DNA from: Defluviitalea raffinosedens
GTDB lineage: Bacteria; Bacillota; Clostridia; Lachnospirales; Defluviitaleaceae
DNA length: 64,000 nucleotides
Assembly: GCF_016908775.1 (NCBI RefSeq)
Contig: NZ_JAFBEP010000016.1
Coordinates: 1 to 64,000 of the forward strand
Reading direction: 5' to 3'
Shown: positions 26,302 to 34,912 of the stretch, piece after piece
How the letters are laid out: each line of letters starts with the position of its first letter
Position numbering within the stretch: position 1 is the first letter of the stretch
Position numbers and translations under genes: made by a program
Notes under the pieces: generated by a model
What the model saw: the letters and a program-made list of their open reading frames with translations, nothing else
The model's database searches: none
What the model was told of the DNA's origin: nothing

Positions 26302-27012
26302 ATGCAAATTCAAAAAGACTTGCTTACAATTAACGAATACAGCCGGCCGGGTACTAAGCTTAAGAAGGTACAGGGAATTGTGGTCCACTGGGTAGCCAAT
26401 CCGAACACTTCAGCAAAGGCCAATCGTAATTTCTTCGAAAATCGAAAAAACGGAAAATCCGGATACGGTTCTGCCCATTATATTATTGACCTGGATGGTA
26501 GCATTATTATGGCAATTCCACCAGAAGAAGTTGCATATCACGTAGGAGCAGAATCCTATCGTTCAGAAGCCTTAAAACGGTTAGGAAGCTATCCTAACAG
26601 TACAACCTTGGGGATTGAATGTACCCATGTGGATTGGAACGGAAAAATGACAGATAAAACCTATGAAAGTCTCATTTTGTTTTGCGCAGAATTATGCAAG
26701 AAATATAATCTTGACCCCTTAGCAGACTTATACAGACATTATGATATTACGGGAAAGATATGTCACAAGTGGTTCGTGGATCATCCAGATAAATGGGAAA
26801 AATTCAAGCAAAAAGTAAAGGAGTGTATGGATGGGGCGGCAGAAAATAAAGAACAAGTTAAATTTAACCTGTTGGGGAAAGAACATTTGGTAGAAGGATT
26901 TATAAAGGACGGAAAAACCTATGTACCGGCAAGAGAGTTATTGGAAGCTTTAGGTTTTACAGTAGGATGGGAAGCAGAGACAAAGACAGTTAGTGTAAAG
27001 AAGAAAAATTAG
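26302..27012 (+). CDS. N-acetylmuramoyl-L-alanine amidase (amidase_2) with copper-amine-oxidase-like domain
   Basis: A 236-residue protein. Residues about 20-160 are a zinc amidase_2/PGRP domain: VVHWVANP holds the first His ligand, RHYDITGKICHKW holds the second His and the Cys ligand. Residues about 180-236 are a copper_amine_oxidase N1-type beta domain (DGKTYVPARELLEALGFTVG) that often binds cell-wall material in Firmicutes. It has no signal peptide, so it may be phage-lysin-like or act in mother-cell lysis. The ATG at 26302 follows GGGAGGGG; an upstream in-frame ATG at 26260 overlaps the tkt terminator and is unlikely. Confidence 0.9.
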   Translation: MQIQKDLLTINEYSRPGTKLKKVQGIVVHWVANPNTSAKANRNFFENRKNGKSGYGSAHYIIDLDGSIIMAIPPEEVAYHVGAESYRSEALKRLGSYPNSTTLGIECTHVDWNGKMTDKTYESLILFCAELCKKYNLDPLADLYRHYDITGKICHKWFVDHPDKWEKFKQKVKECMDGAAENKEQVKFNLLGKEHLVEGFIKDGKTYVPARELLEALGFTVGWEAETKTVSVKKKN

Positions 27013-27018
27013 AACAAC

Positions 27019-27053
27019 ACCTCTATACCTTGGTATAGAGGTATTGCTTTTTT
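27019..27053 (+). terminator. Intrinsic terminator after the amidase gene
   Basis: The perfect 11-bp stem ACCTCTATACC / GGTATAGAGGT with a two-base loop is followed by ATTGC and a T-run. Confidence 0.88.
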
Positions 27054-27090
27054 ATTGTATAGAAAATTCCTCCGGATTTTCTTAGAATAA
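27052..27090 (+). repeat. Small palindromic element after a terminator (copy 2)
   Basis: TTATTGTATAGAAAATTCC pairs imperfectly with GGATTTTCTTAGAATAA. It matches the element at 13704-13740 in outer arms, length and position in a terminator T-tract. Confidence 0.5.
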
Positions 27091-27101
27091 AAAGTATTTA
27101 A

Positions 27102-28427
27102 TTATCTTTGGTCTTCGACATTGGCATTACTGTTGCTAGCCTTTAAAGCACTTATAGGATCATAGTATGGTGAGTTCAAAGGTACGCTAGGCAGCAATGC
27201 TATATCGACGGCATTTTCTGGGATGCCCCATGAATTGCCAGAGAATACAAATGAAGCACCATCCACAACGAATCCTCGAGTATTATAGACGACATTATTT
27301 ATAATATGCCCGCTTGTACCTGAATTTAAATAGGCAGGCTGACGAAGAGAATAAAATATATTATTTCGAACCAACAGATTTTGCATATTATTGGCTTGTG
27401 GTACAAACCCTCGGTTGGTTACCCACCCAGTAGATGGACCTGCTTGTGGAGGCCCCCAAATGGTATTATTAATAATTCTATGGTTCATCCCGCCAATTTG
27501 AATAAATTCAAAGGGATACGGATTGTTACTCGTGATATTCAGTCCATCGATGGTGATTCCATTTCCAGTCACCAAAAATAGTATGGTAGCAGCTTGCAAT
27601 TCAATCAACGTGTTGGGGTATCCTTTTAGAGTAATTCCAGGTTTATTAACATTGATTGTAGTGGTAACCGGATAAGTTCCGCCTAAAATATGAACAGTAC
27701 CTGTTGGCGCAACAGCTTGAATCCCTTCCTGAATGGTACCAAAAGGATTGGATTGAGAGCCATTTCCATCAACTGCTCCAGCTTGAACATATACTTCATA
27801 TGGATTTGGGGTGTCAGCTCCTTGGGGCAAAATATGTGTAATAATTAGATGTGCTGAAACAGGACTATTTCCTCCGGCATCAGTAGTGATGGTTAAAGCA
27901 TTTCCATTGCCGCTGGGATTTCGTATCGTGAGCACCGAATCAGCTTCTGTTGTCGTTATAAAAGCCATACCTACAATCTGTGACGTGCCTGTTTCTCGCC
28001 CCACCACCGTATAGGCCTGCTCTTGGTCGTTAAGGGTTATAACCAGTTGTCCTTCTTGGCTGACACTTACCTGGAAGAATACCTGATAAGTACCAATTTC
28101 AGCTAAATTAAATGTATTGGGGCCAATACGCGTAATGGTAGTTCCGCTAGTAGGTCCATCTTGAGGAAAGTTTACATCATCACCGGGAGCAATGGGATCA
28201 GGATTATCTGTGCCCATCAACGCATAAAAATCGGCATATGCGGATATGCCTCCGCCAGGTGGTCCTGGAGGACCTTGTAATCCTTCTGGTCCCCTTTGTC
28301 CCTGAGGTCCTGGCAAACCTCTTGGTCCTCTGGGGCCTCTAGGACCGGCAGGCCCCGGTGGACCTGAACAATTGGAACAGTATTTACGATAAAGTCTAGG
28401 ATAACCATTATCAAAGTCACTGCTCAT
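27102..28427 (-). CDS. Collagen-like protein with C1q/BclA-like and beta-helix domains
   Basis: A 441-residue protein. Residues 1-20 are a leader without hydrophobic signal ([20 protein letters not shown]). Residues about 21-60 have about 12 Gly-X-Y triplets ([20 protein letters not shown]). Residues about 65-200 look like the C1q/BclA-like trimerisation domain ([20 protein letters not shown]). Residues about 210-415 have repeats that fit a right-handed parallel beta-helix ([42 protein letters not shown]). Such proteins coat spores in Clostridia and Bacilli. Absence of a signal peptide fits deposition by the mother cell. The function of the beta-helix, possibly carbohydrate binding or cleavage, is unknown. 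Confidence 0.82.
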   Translation of the reverse strand: MSSDFDNGYPRLYRKYCSNCSGPPGPAGPRGPRGPRGLPGPQGQRGPEGLQGPPGPPGGGISAYADFYALMGTDNPDPIAPGDDVNFPQDGPTSGTTITRIGPNTFNLAEIGTYQVFFQVSVSQEGQLVITLNDQEQAYTVVGRETGTSQIVGMAFITTTEADSVLTIRNPSGNGNALTITTDAGGNSPVSAHLIITHILPQGADTPNPYEVYVQAGAVDGNGSQSNPFGTIQEGIQAVAPTGTVHILGGTYPVTTTINVNKPGITLKGYPNTLIELQAATILFLVTGNGITIDGLNITSNNPYPFEFIQIGGMNHRIINNTIWGPPQAGPSTGWVTNRGFVPQANNMQNLLVRNNIFYSLRQPAYLNSGTSGHIINNVVYNTRGFVVDGASFVFSGNSWGIPENAVDIALLPSVPLNSPYYDPISALKASNSNANVEDQR

Positions 28428-28577
28428 TGCTATAATACCTCCTTATAAAATGAAAAAGAGTATTTTGCTTGGGTGATCAAAACAGAATTTAGTAATGAGT
28501 AAGGGGAAAATAATAAGTAAAAACCGCTTATATAATAGATGTATGCTGTATAATAGGTTTTGTGAAAGAATAGGAAA

Positions 28578-28613
28578 AAAATAACTCCTTAGAGATTTCT
28601 AAGGAGTTATTTT
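28578..28613 (-). terminator. Intrinsic terminator of the GntR-type regulator
   Basis: A perfect 15-bp stem AAAATAACTCCTTAG / CTAAGGAGTTATTTT overlaps the regulator stop codon, with a T-run on the minus strand. Confidence 0.9.
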
Positions 28614-29227
28614 AATAAGAATTGGCTTGTACGTTCATGAATATAGGGATCACCAACAATAAGAAGGATGTCCCCCTCTTGAAATTGGGCATAGGGGCCT
28701 GGAGAGATGATCAGGCGTTTTCCTCTTTTGATACCTACGATGGTTGCTCCTGTATTTTGCCAAAATTTTGTATCGTCAATATTTTTCCCGATTATATGAG
28801 AATTGGAAGGCAGAGCAATTTCTATGGGGGTAATCAGATTACTGTGCTTGAGTTTATCCGCGTATTCTACTATTGTATTGAGCATTTCCTGAATTTCTGA
28901 TTCAATCCTTTTCTTTTGCTCTAAAAGATCACGGATGCGATTTTTCAGCTCACCAATACTTTCTTTCTGTTTAAAGCGTTCCATGAAATGATAAGCTTTT
29001 TCTTTGGATTTGACATAGATTCCGCTGCCCTGTGTAACAGTTACCACTTCCATGTCTTCCAGAAGTCTCATCGCGCGTCTTATGGTCTCAGGGGATACAT
29101 TATATTCCCCGGCCAGAGTAGAACGCCCCCTTAATTTTTCACCTTCTAAAAATTCTCCTTTATAGATTCTACCTGCCATGTCTACAGCTATTTTCATATA
29201 GGTAGGAACCTCTAAACCGTTGCTCAT
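28607..29227 (-). CDS. GntR-family regulator with C-terminal RCK_C domain (BusR-like)
   Basis: A 206-residue regulator. Residues about 10-75 form a GntR winged helix (LRGRSTLAGEYNVSPETIRR, ALRLL-type helix, TVTQGSGIYV). A coiled coil follows (RDLLEQKKRIESEIQEML), then an RCK_C/TrkA_C domain (GKNIDDTKFWQNTGATIVGI, GDILLIVGDP). This layout and length match BusR of lactic acid bacteria, which represses osmolyte uptake when bound to cyclic di-AMP. The start is taken at the ATG at 29227, nine bases after GAGGTG; a GTG at 29239 lies in the site itself. No osmolyte or potassium transporter is adjacent, so its target must be elsewhere. Confidence 0.82.
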   Translation of the reverse strand: MSNGLEVPTYMKIAVDMAGRIYKGEFLEGEKLRGRSTLAGEYNVSPETIRRAMRLLEDMEVVTVTQGSGIYVKSKEKAYHFMERFKQKESIGELKNRIRDLLEQKKRIESEIQEMLNTIVEYADKLKHSNLITPIEIALPSNSHIIGKNIDDTKFWQNTGATIVGIKRGKRLIISPGPYAQFQEGDILLIVGDPYIHERTSQFLLK

Positions 29228-29509
29228 TTTTTTCTTCACCTCATAGTATTTTCAAAATATACCTTTTAATTTAATGTCCTATCCCATTCTAGCATAGGAT
29301 TATTTTTTTTGCATTATTGATTTTTTTACCAAAAATAAAGTAAATGTACAAATATTATTGGAAATATTTATACAATTATAAATATAGACGGCGAAATTTA
29401 ACGATAAAAAATACTAATAATTAATAATCATATTCATTCATTAAAAGTTACATGACAACAATATACAGTACTTTACATAAAACAAAAAAGCAACAAGAGA
29501 TTCACAAAA

Positions 29510-29632
29510 TTATCCACAAGGCAATGCCCTGTATTATAAGATATTTTAGTTATGCACAAAACTATCCACATTATCCACAGGATTTATGTACACAAAACAA
29601 ATGTTTTGTGGAAATACAAAAAGTTATCCACA
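29510..29632 (+). other. DnaA-box cluster
   Basis: Exact TTATCCACA at 29510-29518, 29571-29579 and 29624-29632, consensus-type TTATGCACA at 29550-29558 and CTATCCACA (one mismatch) at 29562-29570. All are in the same orientation. The pair at 29562-29579 is tandem with no gap and the box at 29550 is three bases before it. Degenerate copies lie at 29500-29508 and 29607-29615. This is far above chance in 123 bp. No dnaA, dnaN or other origin-linked gene is near. Confidence 0.85.
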
Positions 29633-29849
29633 AAATGAGAATGCCTGTTAAATTTTTATCTAAATCGTTTTAATTTTGCAGGATTCACATCTTTGGCACA
29701 CAAAAGCAATTTGTTGATCGTTAGCAAACGATGATAACAAAGAGGTTTATTATTATAGAAAAGTCAATACTGAAAAGGCAGACCTTCTAAATAAGGGATT
29801 AAAGGATGGTCATTAGTTGATAAGGATATATGTTGTGTGGTTTATAAGC

Positions 29850-29886
29850 AAAAGGCAAACCTTTAAATGTAAGGCTTGCCTTTTTT
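29850..29886. terminator. Terminator-like hairpin downstream of the DnaA-box region
   Basis: AAGGCAAACCTT pairs with AAGGCTTGCCTT (one mismatch) and is followed by six Ts on the plus strand and a short T-run on the minus strand. It can end the chemoreceptor gene; the plus-strand T-tract hints at a transcript crossing the gene-free region, which was not identified. Confidence 0.65.
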
Positions 29887-29937
29887 GAAGTTTAGATTAT
29901 GAAGAGATTATTCTTATGAATGACTGACACGTCAAAG

Positions 29938-32007
29938 CTATTTAAATTTAGAGTAAGTATGCTTTAAATCTTCTATACTTTTAAGGAGAGCATTAGCCAT
30001 CTCAGTGATTTTATCGGAATGCTGGGTCTGCATTAAGGTTTCTGCACTTACTTCCTGGGCTATGCTGGCGGATTGCTCAATAACTTGAGAGATTTCAGAG
30101 ATAGCCAATAAAAGTTTTTCCTTTTTAGACATGACTTCGTCAAGAAGAGAAGTTGTGTTATGTATTTCTTTATTGATGCTCTCCATTTTAGCAAAGATCT
30201 GATCAAAAGTTTTTGTGGTTTGGTTAACAATAGGAATTTGACTGCTAAATTTCTCCATGGATTTTTCGACTTCTCGCATGGCGTATTCTTTCTTTTCATG
30301 GATCGCATTAATCGTATTGGCTATAGTGTTAATGGCATTTTGAGTTTGATCAGAAAGATTTCTGACCTCCTCTGCAACGACTGCAAATCCCTTTCCATAT
30401 TTGCCTGCTCTGGCGGCCTCTATGGCTGCATTAAGGGCCAGCAGATTTGTCTGGTCATTTACAGATTTGACTAAGTCTAAGATTTTGCTTATATTACTTG
30501 CTTCGTCTCCCAAAGATTTTACATAAGTGTAAATATTGTTTGCACTGTTTATTGTACTTTTCGTATTGTCAGTCAGGATTTCCAAGCTTTCCTTTGTATC
30601 TTGACTCATCTTCATAGTTGTCTGAGAAATATCTTGTATTTTATATATGGCAGTATTTACAGTATTAATATCATCGGATAAATCATTCAGCAAAAGTACA
30701 CTGGATTGAGTCTGGATATTTTGCTCCTCAGCACCTTTAGCCACACTTTCTACAGCCAGGGCTATTTCTTTAGCGGACTGGGAAGTAGAAAATGCTACTT
30801 TTTGCAGCATACTGGCATTTTCTTCGACAATTTCCGTTACTTCATGGGAATTTTTAAGCAATTGTTTTAAAGAAGAAACCATATTTGTAAATCCATTTAC
30901 CAATAGGGACATTTCATGGGTTGAAATTTTAACCTGTTCCATAAATTGATCCGCAATGTTCAAATGACCTAGCCCAACTTCTTCCATATATCGCGATATC
31001 TTGGAGATTGGCTTGGATAGCAATTGGGCGAAAACAATACTGACAAAAATGATTACTACTATAAATATTACTAATAAAATGGATATTTTTAAAAAAGAAC
31101 GATTAAAATCTTTCATCAATATGGTAATGTCAGAATTAATAATAAGTAACCAACCATTGCTATATTTACTGTAGCTGATTAAATGATTCCCGTCATTAAA
31201 AGAGCTTGAAGAAGATGGGTTCATCTTAATATCTTCTATGTATTTAAGATAATTTGATTCAAAATTTTTATTGACCAGTTCAATATGATCGCATAAAGCA
31301 ATTTCATTGTTTTGGTCTAAGATTAGTATAGGGATTTCAGGATCGATGCTGGCGTTTTGAATAATGGAATTAAAATAGTTTTCGTTAATTGCAAAGAATA
31401 TAAAAAGATTATTATTTTTGATGGTATCATCCAGCCTTTTGGCAACATATATTTTTTTATTATGTTCATTTCCTAAGAAAATCCATTGTGGTTCGTAGCT
31501 TATATTATTTTTTAGTTTTTTATAAATATTGGAATTTAAAAATTCATCACTGTTAAAATAATCAGTTGCTGAAGGATCAGAATTGCCTGCAGAGTAAATT
31601 AGCCTGTCATTATTAATTGTATATAAACCGTTTATGACTTTATTTTTATTGAAAAGATTTAATAAAAGTGCATCTATGTCTACTTTTAAGTTGAGGAGCT
31701 TTCCTTTATCTAAGGTATCATAATTTCGGGTATATTGCTTGAAATCACGATCCAGGGTTATTTCGGAAATCACATGATCAACCAGGGACAATGATTCATT
31801 AATATTGACATTGAGTTGATTCACTATTTTTTGGGAGTAGAGTGAAACGATCCTTTCTACACACTTTGTAATACTGCTTTTAGTAATTCCCATGATGATC
31901 AGACAAGGAATGATGCCAATGGTTAATAATAGAGCGATGATTTGATAAGAAAGTTTTGACTGGCTTTTCTTGTCAGCTTTTTTGTGATCTTTCTTTTCTC
32001 CTGGCAT
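29938..32007 (-). CDS. Methyl-accepting chemotaxis protein
   Basis: A 689-residue chemoreceptor. A basic N-tail precedes membrane helix 1 (about residues 20-41), an extracytoplasmic sensor of about 265 residues that looks like a double Cache domain, membrane helix 2 (about 305-328), a HAMP region and a long cytoplasmic signalling coiled coil. The hairpin tip reads [20 protein letters not shown] with [20 protein letters not shown] after it, which binds CheA and CheW. The start is the ATG at 32007 behind GGGGGG; a TTG at 32022 would place the site inside the gene. The ligand is unknown; a neighbouring sugar uptake locus is suggestive only. Confidence 0.93.
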   Translation of the reverse strand: MPGEKKDHKKADKKSQSKLSYQIIALLLTIGIIPCLIIMGITKSSITKCVERIVSLYSQKIVNQLNVNINESLSLVDHVISEITLDRDFKQYTRNYDTLDKGKLLNLKVDIDALLLNLFNKNKVINGLYTINNDRLIYSAGNSDPSATDYFNSDEFLNSNIYKKLKNNISYEPQWIFLGNEHNKKIYVAKRLDDTIKNNNLFIFFAINENYFNSIIQNASIDPEIPILILDQNNEIALCDHIELVNKNFESNYLKYIEDIKMNPSSSSSFNDGNHLISYSKYSNGWLLIINSDITILMKDFNRSFLKISILLVIFIVVIIFVSIVFAQLLSKPISKISRYMEEVGLGHLNIADQFMEQVKISTHEMSLLVNGFTNMVSSLKQLLKNSHEVTEIVEENASMLQKVAFSTSQSAKEIALAVESVAKGAEEQNIQTQSSVLLLNDLSDDINTVNTAIYKIQDISQTTMKMSQDTKESLEILTDNTKSTINSANNIYTYVKSLGDEASNISKILDLVKSVNDQTNLLALNAAIEAARAGKYGKGFAVVAEEVRNLSDQTQNAINTIANTINAIHEKKEYAMREVEKSMEKFSSQIPIVNQTTKTFDQIFAKMESINKEIHNTTSLLDEVMSKKEKLLLAISEISQVIEQSASIAQEVSAETLMQTQHSDKITEMANALLKSIEDLKHTYSKFK

Positions 32008-32119
32008 ATATGGTCCCCCCAATGATTAGATATATTTATTGTAAATTATATCTAATATGGACAAGTTTTTATTGAAGAATATTAATAATTATAACAATAA
32101 TTTAAGAAATAAATATTGC

Positions 32120-33334
32120 TTAATTATTTGATTGCCTGTAAGCATTGGGGGACATTCCCATATATTTGTGAAACATTTTAATATAGTAGCTTTGATTGCA
32201 AAATTGATAAAATGCTGCGATGTCGGCAATGGATTCATTGCTGTATTTGAGAAAATAGGTAGATTCTTCAATCCGTTTTTTTATAATGTACTGAAAAAGA
32301 CTGATGCCTACTTCCTTTTTAAATAAAGCACTCAGATAATTTGGATGAACATATACATGGTCAGCAATATCTTTAAGAGTAAGTTTATCAGACAGATGAT
32401 TCACAATATATAACATTGTATTCTTAATAATGGGGGAGAATTTAAATGTTTTTGCTTCATTGACTTTTTCTATAAATGTTTCAACCATTCTATATTCCAG
32501 GTTATTCAGTTCGGACATAGAGTTTGTTTTTTCTATTTCCATAATAAATGCATCACTAAGATTAAATGCTTCATAGTCCGTTACACCTCCTGCTATGGCG
32601 GCTCTTGTAAAGATGGTGCAGGAGCCTATAAGGGAATTTTTTAAGGACCGTAGTGGATCATCGGACAGTTTGGCACGGTTTAAGGAATTGATTTCTGAAA
32701 GAATATGTCTGGCATTGGGTTTAATACCGTTTTTAATATGTTTAACAATGACTTGTTCTAAATAATATGGGGGATGTTCAAACATACTTAGTCTGTTTTT
32801 ATAGGTAGTAACAAAGTAGTTTTCCGGAACGGATGTTTTTTCAGAGGTGTCAGTGGATGTATTCTGTTCCAGATGGATACTGGAATCATCGGGGAATAGA
32901 TAGTTGAGAAGCTTATTGATATAAAAACGTTTGGTATGGTCTAAAATTTGTAGTTTAGAAAAATAATCCATCAGTTTATGCTTTAATTTAATAGAAAGAG
33001 TATTTTTCTTTATAAGTGTCGAAAGTTTAGCATCATACATTTCTTCATCTAAAAAGGGGCCTATTATAATCACATCCGTATCATTCAGCTCATAAACAAT
33101 AAAACATTCGTAATAGTCATTTGTTATAAACTGACAGGTAAATGTCTGATTTCTACTAAAAATAATATTGGGAAATTCACATTCGTTTTTTAATAATGCA
33201 TCCATCGATAAAGGTTTTTCGGGGAACTGTACAACGGGAGAATTATTACTGTATAAGCTTACAGGAACTTGAGTGAAATAGTATATAATTTCCAGCTTTT
33301 CCAGAGTAGTATTATGCTTATGGTTATATTCCAT
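32120..33334 (-). CDS. AraC-family transcriptional regulator, probable regulator of the adjacent sugar locus
   Basis: A 404-residue AraC-type regulator. The C-terminal 100 residues hold two helix-turn-helix motifs: LTLKDIADHVYVHPNYLSAL and SIADIAAFYQFCNQSYYIKM, then FHKYMGMSPNAYRQ, the family signature. The N-terminal 290 residues form a sensor domain (YECFIVYELNDTDVIIIGPF) like that of clostridial YesN-type one-component regulators; no response-regulator domain is present. It is divergent from the disaccharide transporter operon across about 200 bp, so it is the likely activator of that operon. Confidence 0.9.
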   Translation of the reverse strand: MEYNHKHNTTLEKLEIIYYFTQVPVSLYSNNSPVVQFPEKPLSMDALLKNECEFPNIIFSRNQTFTCQFITNDYYECFIVYELNDTDVIIIGPFLDEEMYDAKLSTLIKKNTLSIKLKHKLMDYFSKLQILDHTKRFYINKLLNYLFPDDSSIHLEQNTSTDTSEKTSVPENYFVTTYKNRLSMFEHPPYYLEQVIVKHIKNGIKPNARHILSEINSLNRAKLSDDPLRSLKNSLIGSCTIFTRAAIAGGVTDYEAFNLSDAFIMEIEKTNSMSELNNLEYRMVETFIEKVNEAKTFKFSPIIKNTMLYIVNHLSDKLTLKDIADHVYVHPNYLSALFKKEVGISLFQYIIKKRIEESTYFLKYSNESIADIAAFYQFCNQSYYIKMFHKYMGMSPNAYRQSNN

Positions 33335-33531
33335 AAAAATCCCCCTTTATTTATCTAATATTATAGGAACATTACCCATTAATATTATAATACTTTTATT
33401 AATATAATGAAATACATTGTTTTGAAATTGGTATATGATAATAATAACCAATAGCTCACAGCTTTTGGCAAGCAGTGAAAGCATATGAATGGAATATTTG
33501 AAATCAAAGAAAAATTTAAGGGGGAATTACA

Positions 33532-34797
33532 ATGAAAAAATGGTTAAGCATTCTTGTAGCGATGTTAATGGTTTTAAGTGCCGGCTGCTCAAAAGCTCCT
33601 GCAACTCAAGAAACACCTGCAGAAACACCTGCTGAGCAAAAAACTGAAACACCTGCAGCAGAAGTACCAGCAGAAAAGACAAAAATTAGCTTTGCTGTTC
33701 AGGCGGACAGTACTCCTGCTCTGGAGACTTTGGTAAGCACATTTAATGGCAGTCAAGATAAGTACATTGTTGAAATTGTTGAGTTTACTAATGACTCATC
33801 GCAAATGCACGATCAACTTATTACATCTTTATCCTCTGGATCCTCTGAATACGATGTAATGTCTCTTGACGTAGTTTGGGCGGGAGAATTTGCAGCAGCA
33901 GGCTATATTGAAGCATTAGATATGCTGATGGATGAAGCAGGACTCAAAATTGAAGATTTTAATGCTGGTTCCATGGCATCCGGAAGCTATCAAGGTAAAC
34001 AATATACATTGCCTTATTTCCCTGACTTAGGACTTTTATTCTATCGTTCTGATATTGTAAGTCCTGAAGATGCAGCAAAACTTGAAAGCGGAGATTACAC
34101 ATATGATGATCTTTATGCAATGATGGAAAAATACAAAGGTCAAGGTGGAACAGAAACCACTTTTACATTCCAGGCTAAACAATATGAAGGTATTACATGT
34201 AATGCTACTGAATTTACAGGGGCTTTCAAAGATTTAAAAGCCGGTCTTGAAACAATGAAGAAGTTTACAGATTCTGATCTTACACCAACAGATATCTTAA
34301 ACTATGATGAAGGTTCTACAGATGCAAACTTCAAAGAAGGTAAATCTGTATTTTCCAGAAACTGGCCATATCAATTCGGCGTGATTAAAGGAGAAGATTC
34401 CAAGATTAAACCGGATCAAATTGGAGTTGCTCCTCTGCCAAAGGGAAATGTTGTAGGTGGATGGTTATTATCCATTAACAAAAATTCAGATAACATTGAA
34501 GGTGCCTGGGAATTTGTGAAATTTGTTGCAGGACCTGAAGGTCAAAAAATTAATTCAACAAAAGGCGGATATTTACCGGGATATAATGCATTACTTACGG
34601 ATGAAGAAGTAATCGCAGCCAATGAATTACTCCAATCTGAAGGATTCAAGAAAGCACTTACATCCACGATTGCAAGACCTGTCAGCGCAGAATACTCAAA
34701 ATTATCCGATACAATTCAGGTGAATGTACACAAGTATTTATCAGGAAGCCAGGATATTGACACAACTGTGGCAGCTATTGAAGCAGCTTTAAAGTAA
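33532..34797 (+). CDS. Sugar ABC transporter substrate-binding lipoprotein
   Basis: A 421-residue binding protein of the maltose/trehalose (SBP family 1) type. The signal peptide ends in the lipobox LSAGC (lipidated Cys19), followed by a Pro/Thr/Glu-rich tether (ETPAETPAEQKTETPAAEVP) to about residue 50. The binding domain has EYDVMSLDVVWAGEFAAAGY and SINKNSDNIEGAWEFVKFVA, and PEGQKINSTKGGYLPG near the C-terminus. AAGGGGG precedes the ATG. The two permease genes and a GH65 phosphorylase follow, so the ligand is probably an alpha-glucosyl disaccharide. Confidence 0.93.
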   Translation: MKKWLSILVAMLMVLSAGCSKAPATQETPAETPAEQKTETPAAEVPAEKTKISFAVQADSTPALETLVSTFNGSQDKYIVEIVEFTNDSSQMHDQLITSLSSGSSEYDVMSLDVVWAGEFAAAGYIEALDMLMDEAGLKIEDFNAGSMASGSYQGKQYTLPYFPDLGLLFYRSDIVSPEDAAKLESGDYTYDDLYAMMEKYKGQGGTETTFTFQAKQYEGITCNATEFTGAFKDLKAGLETMKKFTDSDLTPTDILNYDEGSTDANFKEGKSVFSRNWPYQFGVIKGEDSKIKPDQIGVAPLPKGNVVGGWLLSINKNSDNIEGAWEFVKFVAGPEGQKINSTKGGYLPGYNALLTDEEVIAANELLQSEGFKKALTSTIARPVSAEYSKLSDTIQVNVHKYLSGSQDIDTTVAAIEAALK

Positions 34798-34836
34798 TTA
34801 ACTGATCATAAAGCAGTTGTATAATGGGTGAAAATG

Positions 34837-34876
34837 AAGATGGGAATAGGACTAAGTGTAGGACTATTCCCATCTT
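34837..34876 (+). other. Stem-loop between binding-protein and permease genes
   Basis: AAGATGGGAATAG at 34837-34849 pairs with CTATTCCCATCTT at 34864-34876 (13 bp) with a 14-base loop and no T-run. Hairpins at this position in binding-protein operons often stabilise the upstream message. Confidence 0.6.
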
Positions 34877-34912
34877 TGTAAAAAGTTAATTTGGTGTTGG
34901 GGGGGAAAGCAA

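Larger units (their letters stand above)
29228..29937. other. 710-bp gene-free AT-rich region
   Basis: No credible gene is present; the one long frame (29452-29673) has a composition unlike a protein and runs over DnaA boxes. The part 29270-29460 is very AT-rich. A DnaA-box cluster follows at 29510-29632, then the imperfect inverted repeat TTGTTGATCGTT / AACGATGATAACAA at 29711-29740, and a hairpin near 29850. The minus-strand promoter of the regulator should lie at its left edge. Confidence 0.7.

Noticed and set aside
28305-28370. Tandem DNA repeat in the collagen-like gene
   Set aside because: The repetition comes from Gly-X-Y coding and is part of the protein, not an independent DNA repeat or CRISPR-like array.
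29452-29673. 73-residue open frame on the plus strand
   Set aside because: It runs across the DnaA boxes, has no good ribosome-binding site and reads as a low-quality His/Lys/Gln-rich string produced by the TTATCCACA repeats.
29240-29937. Chromosomal replication origin
   Set aside because: DnaA boxes and AT-rich DNA are present, but dnaA, dnaN and other origin neighbours are absent and genes on both sides run in the same direction. A titration-type cluster is safer.
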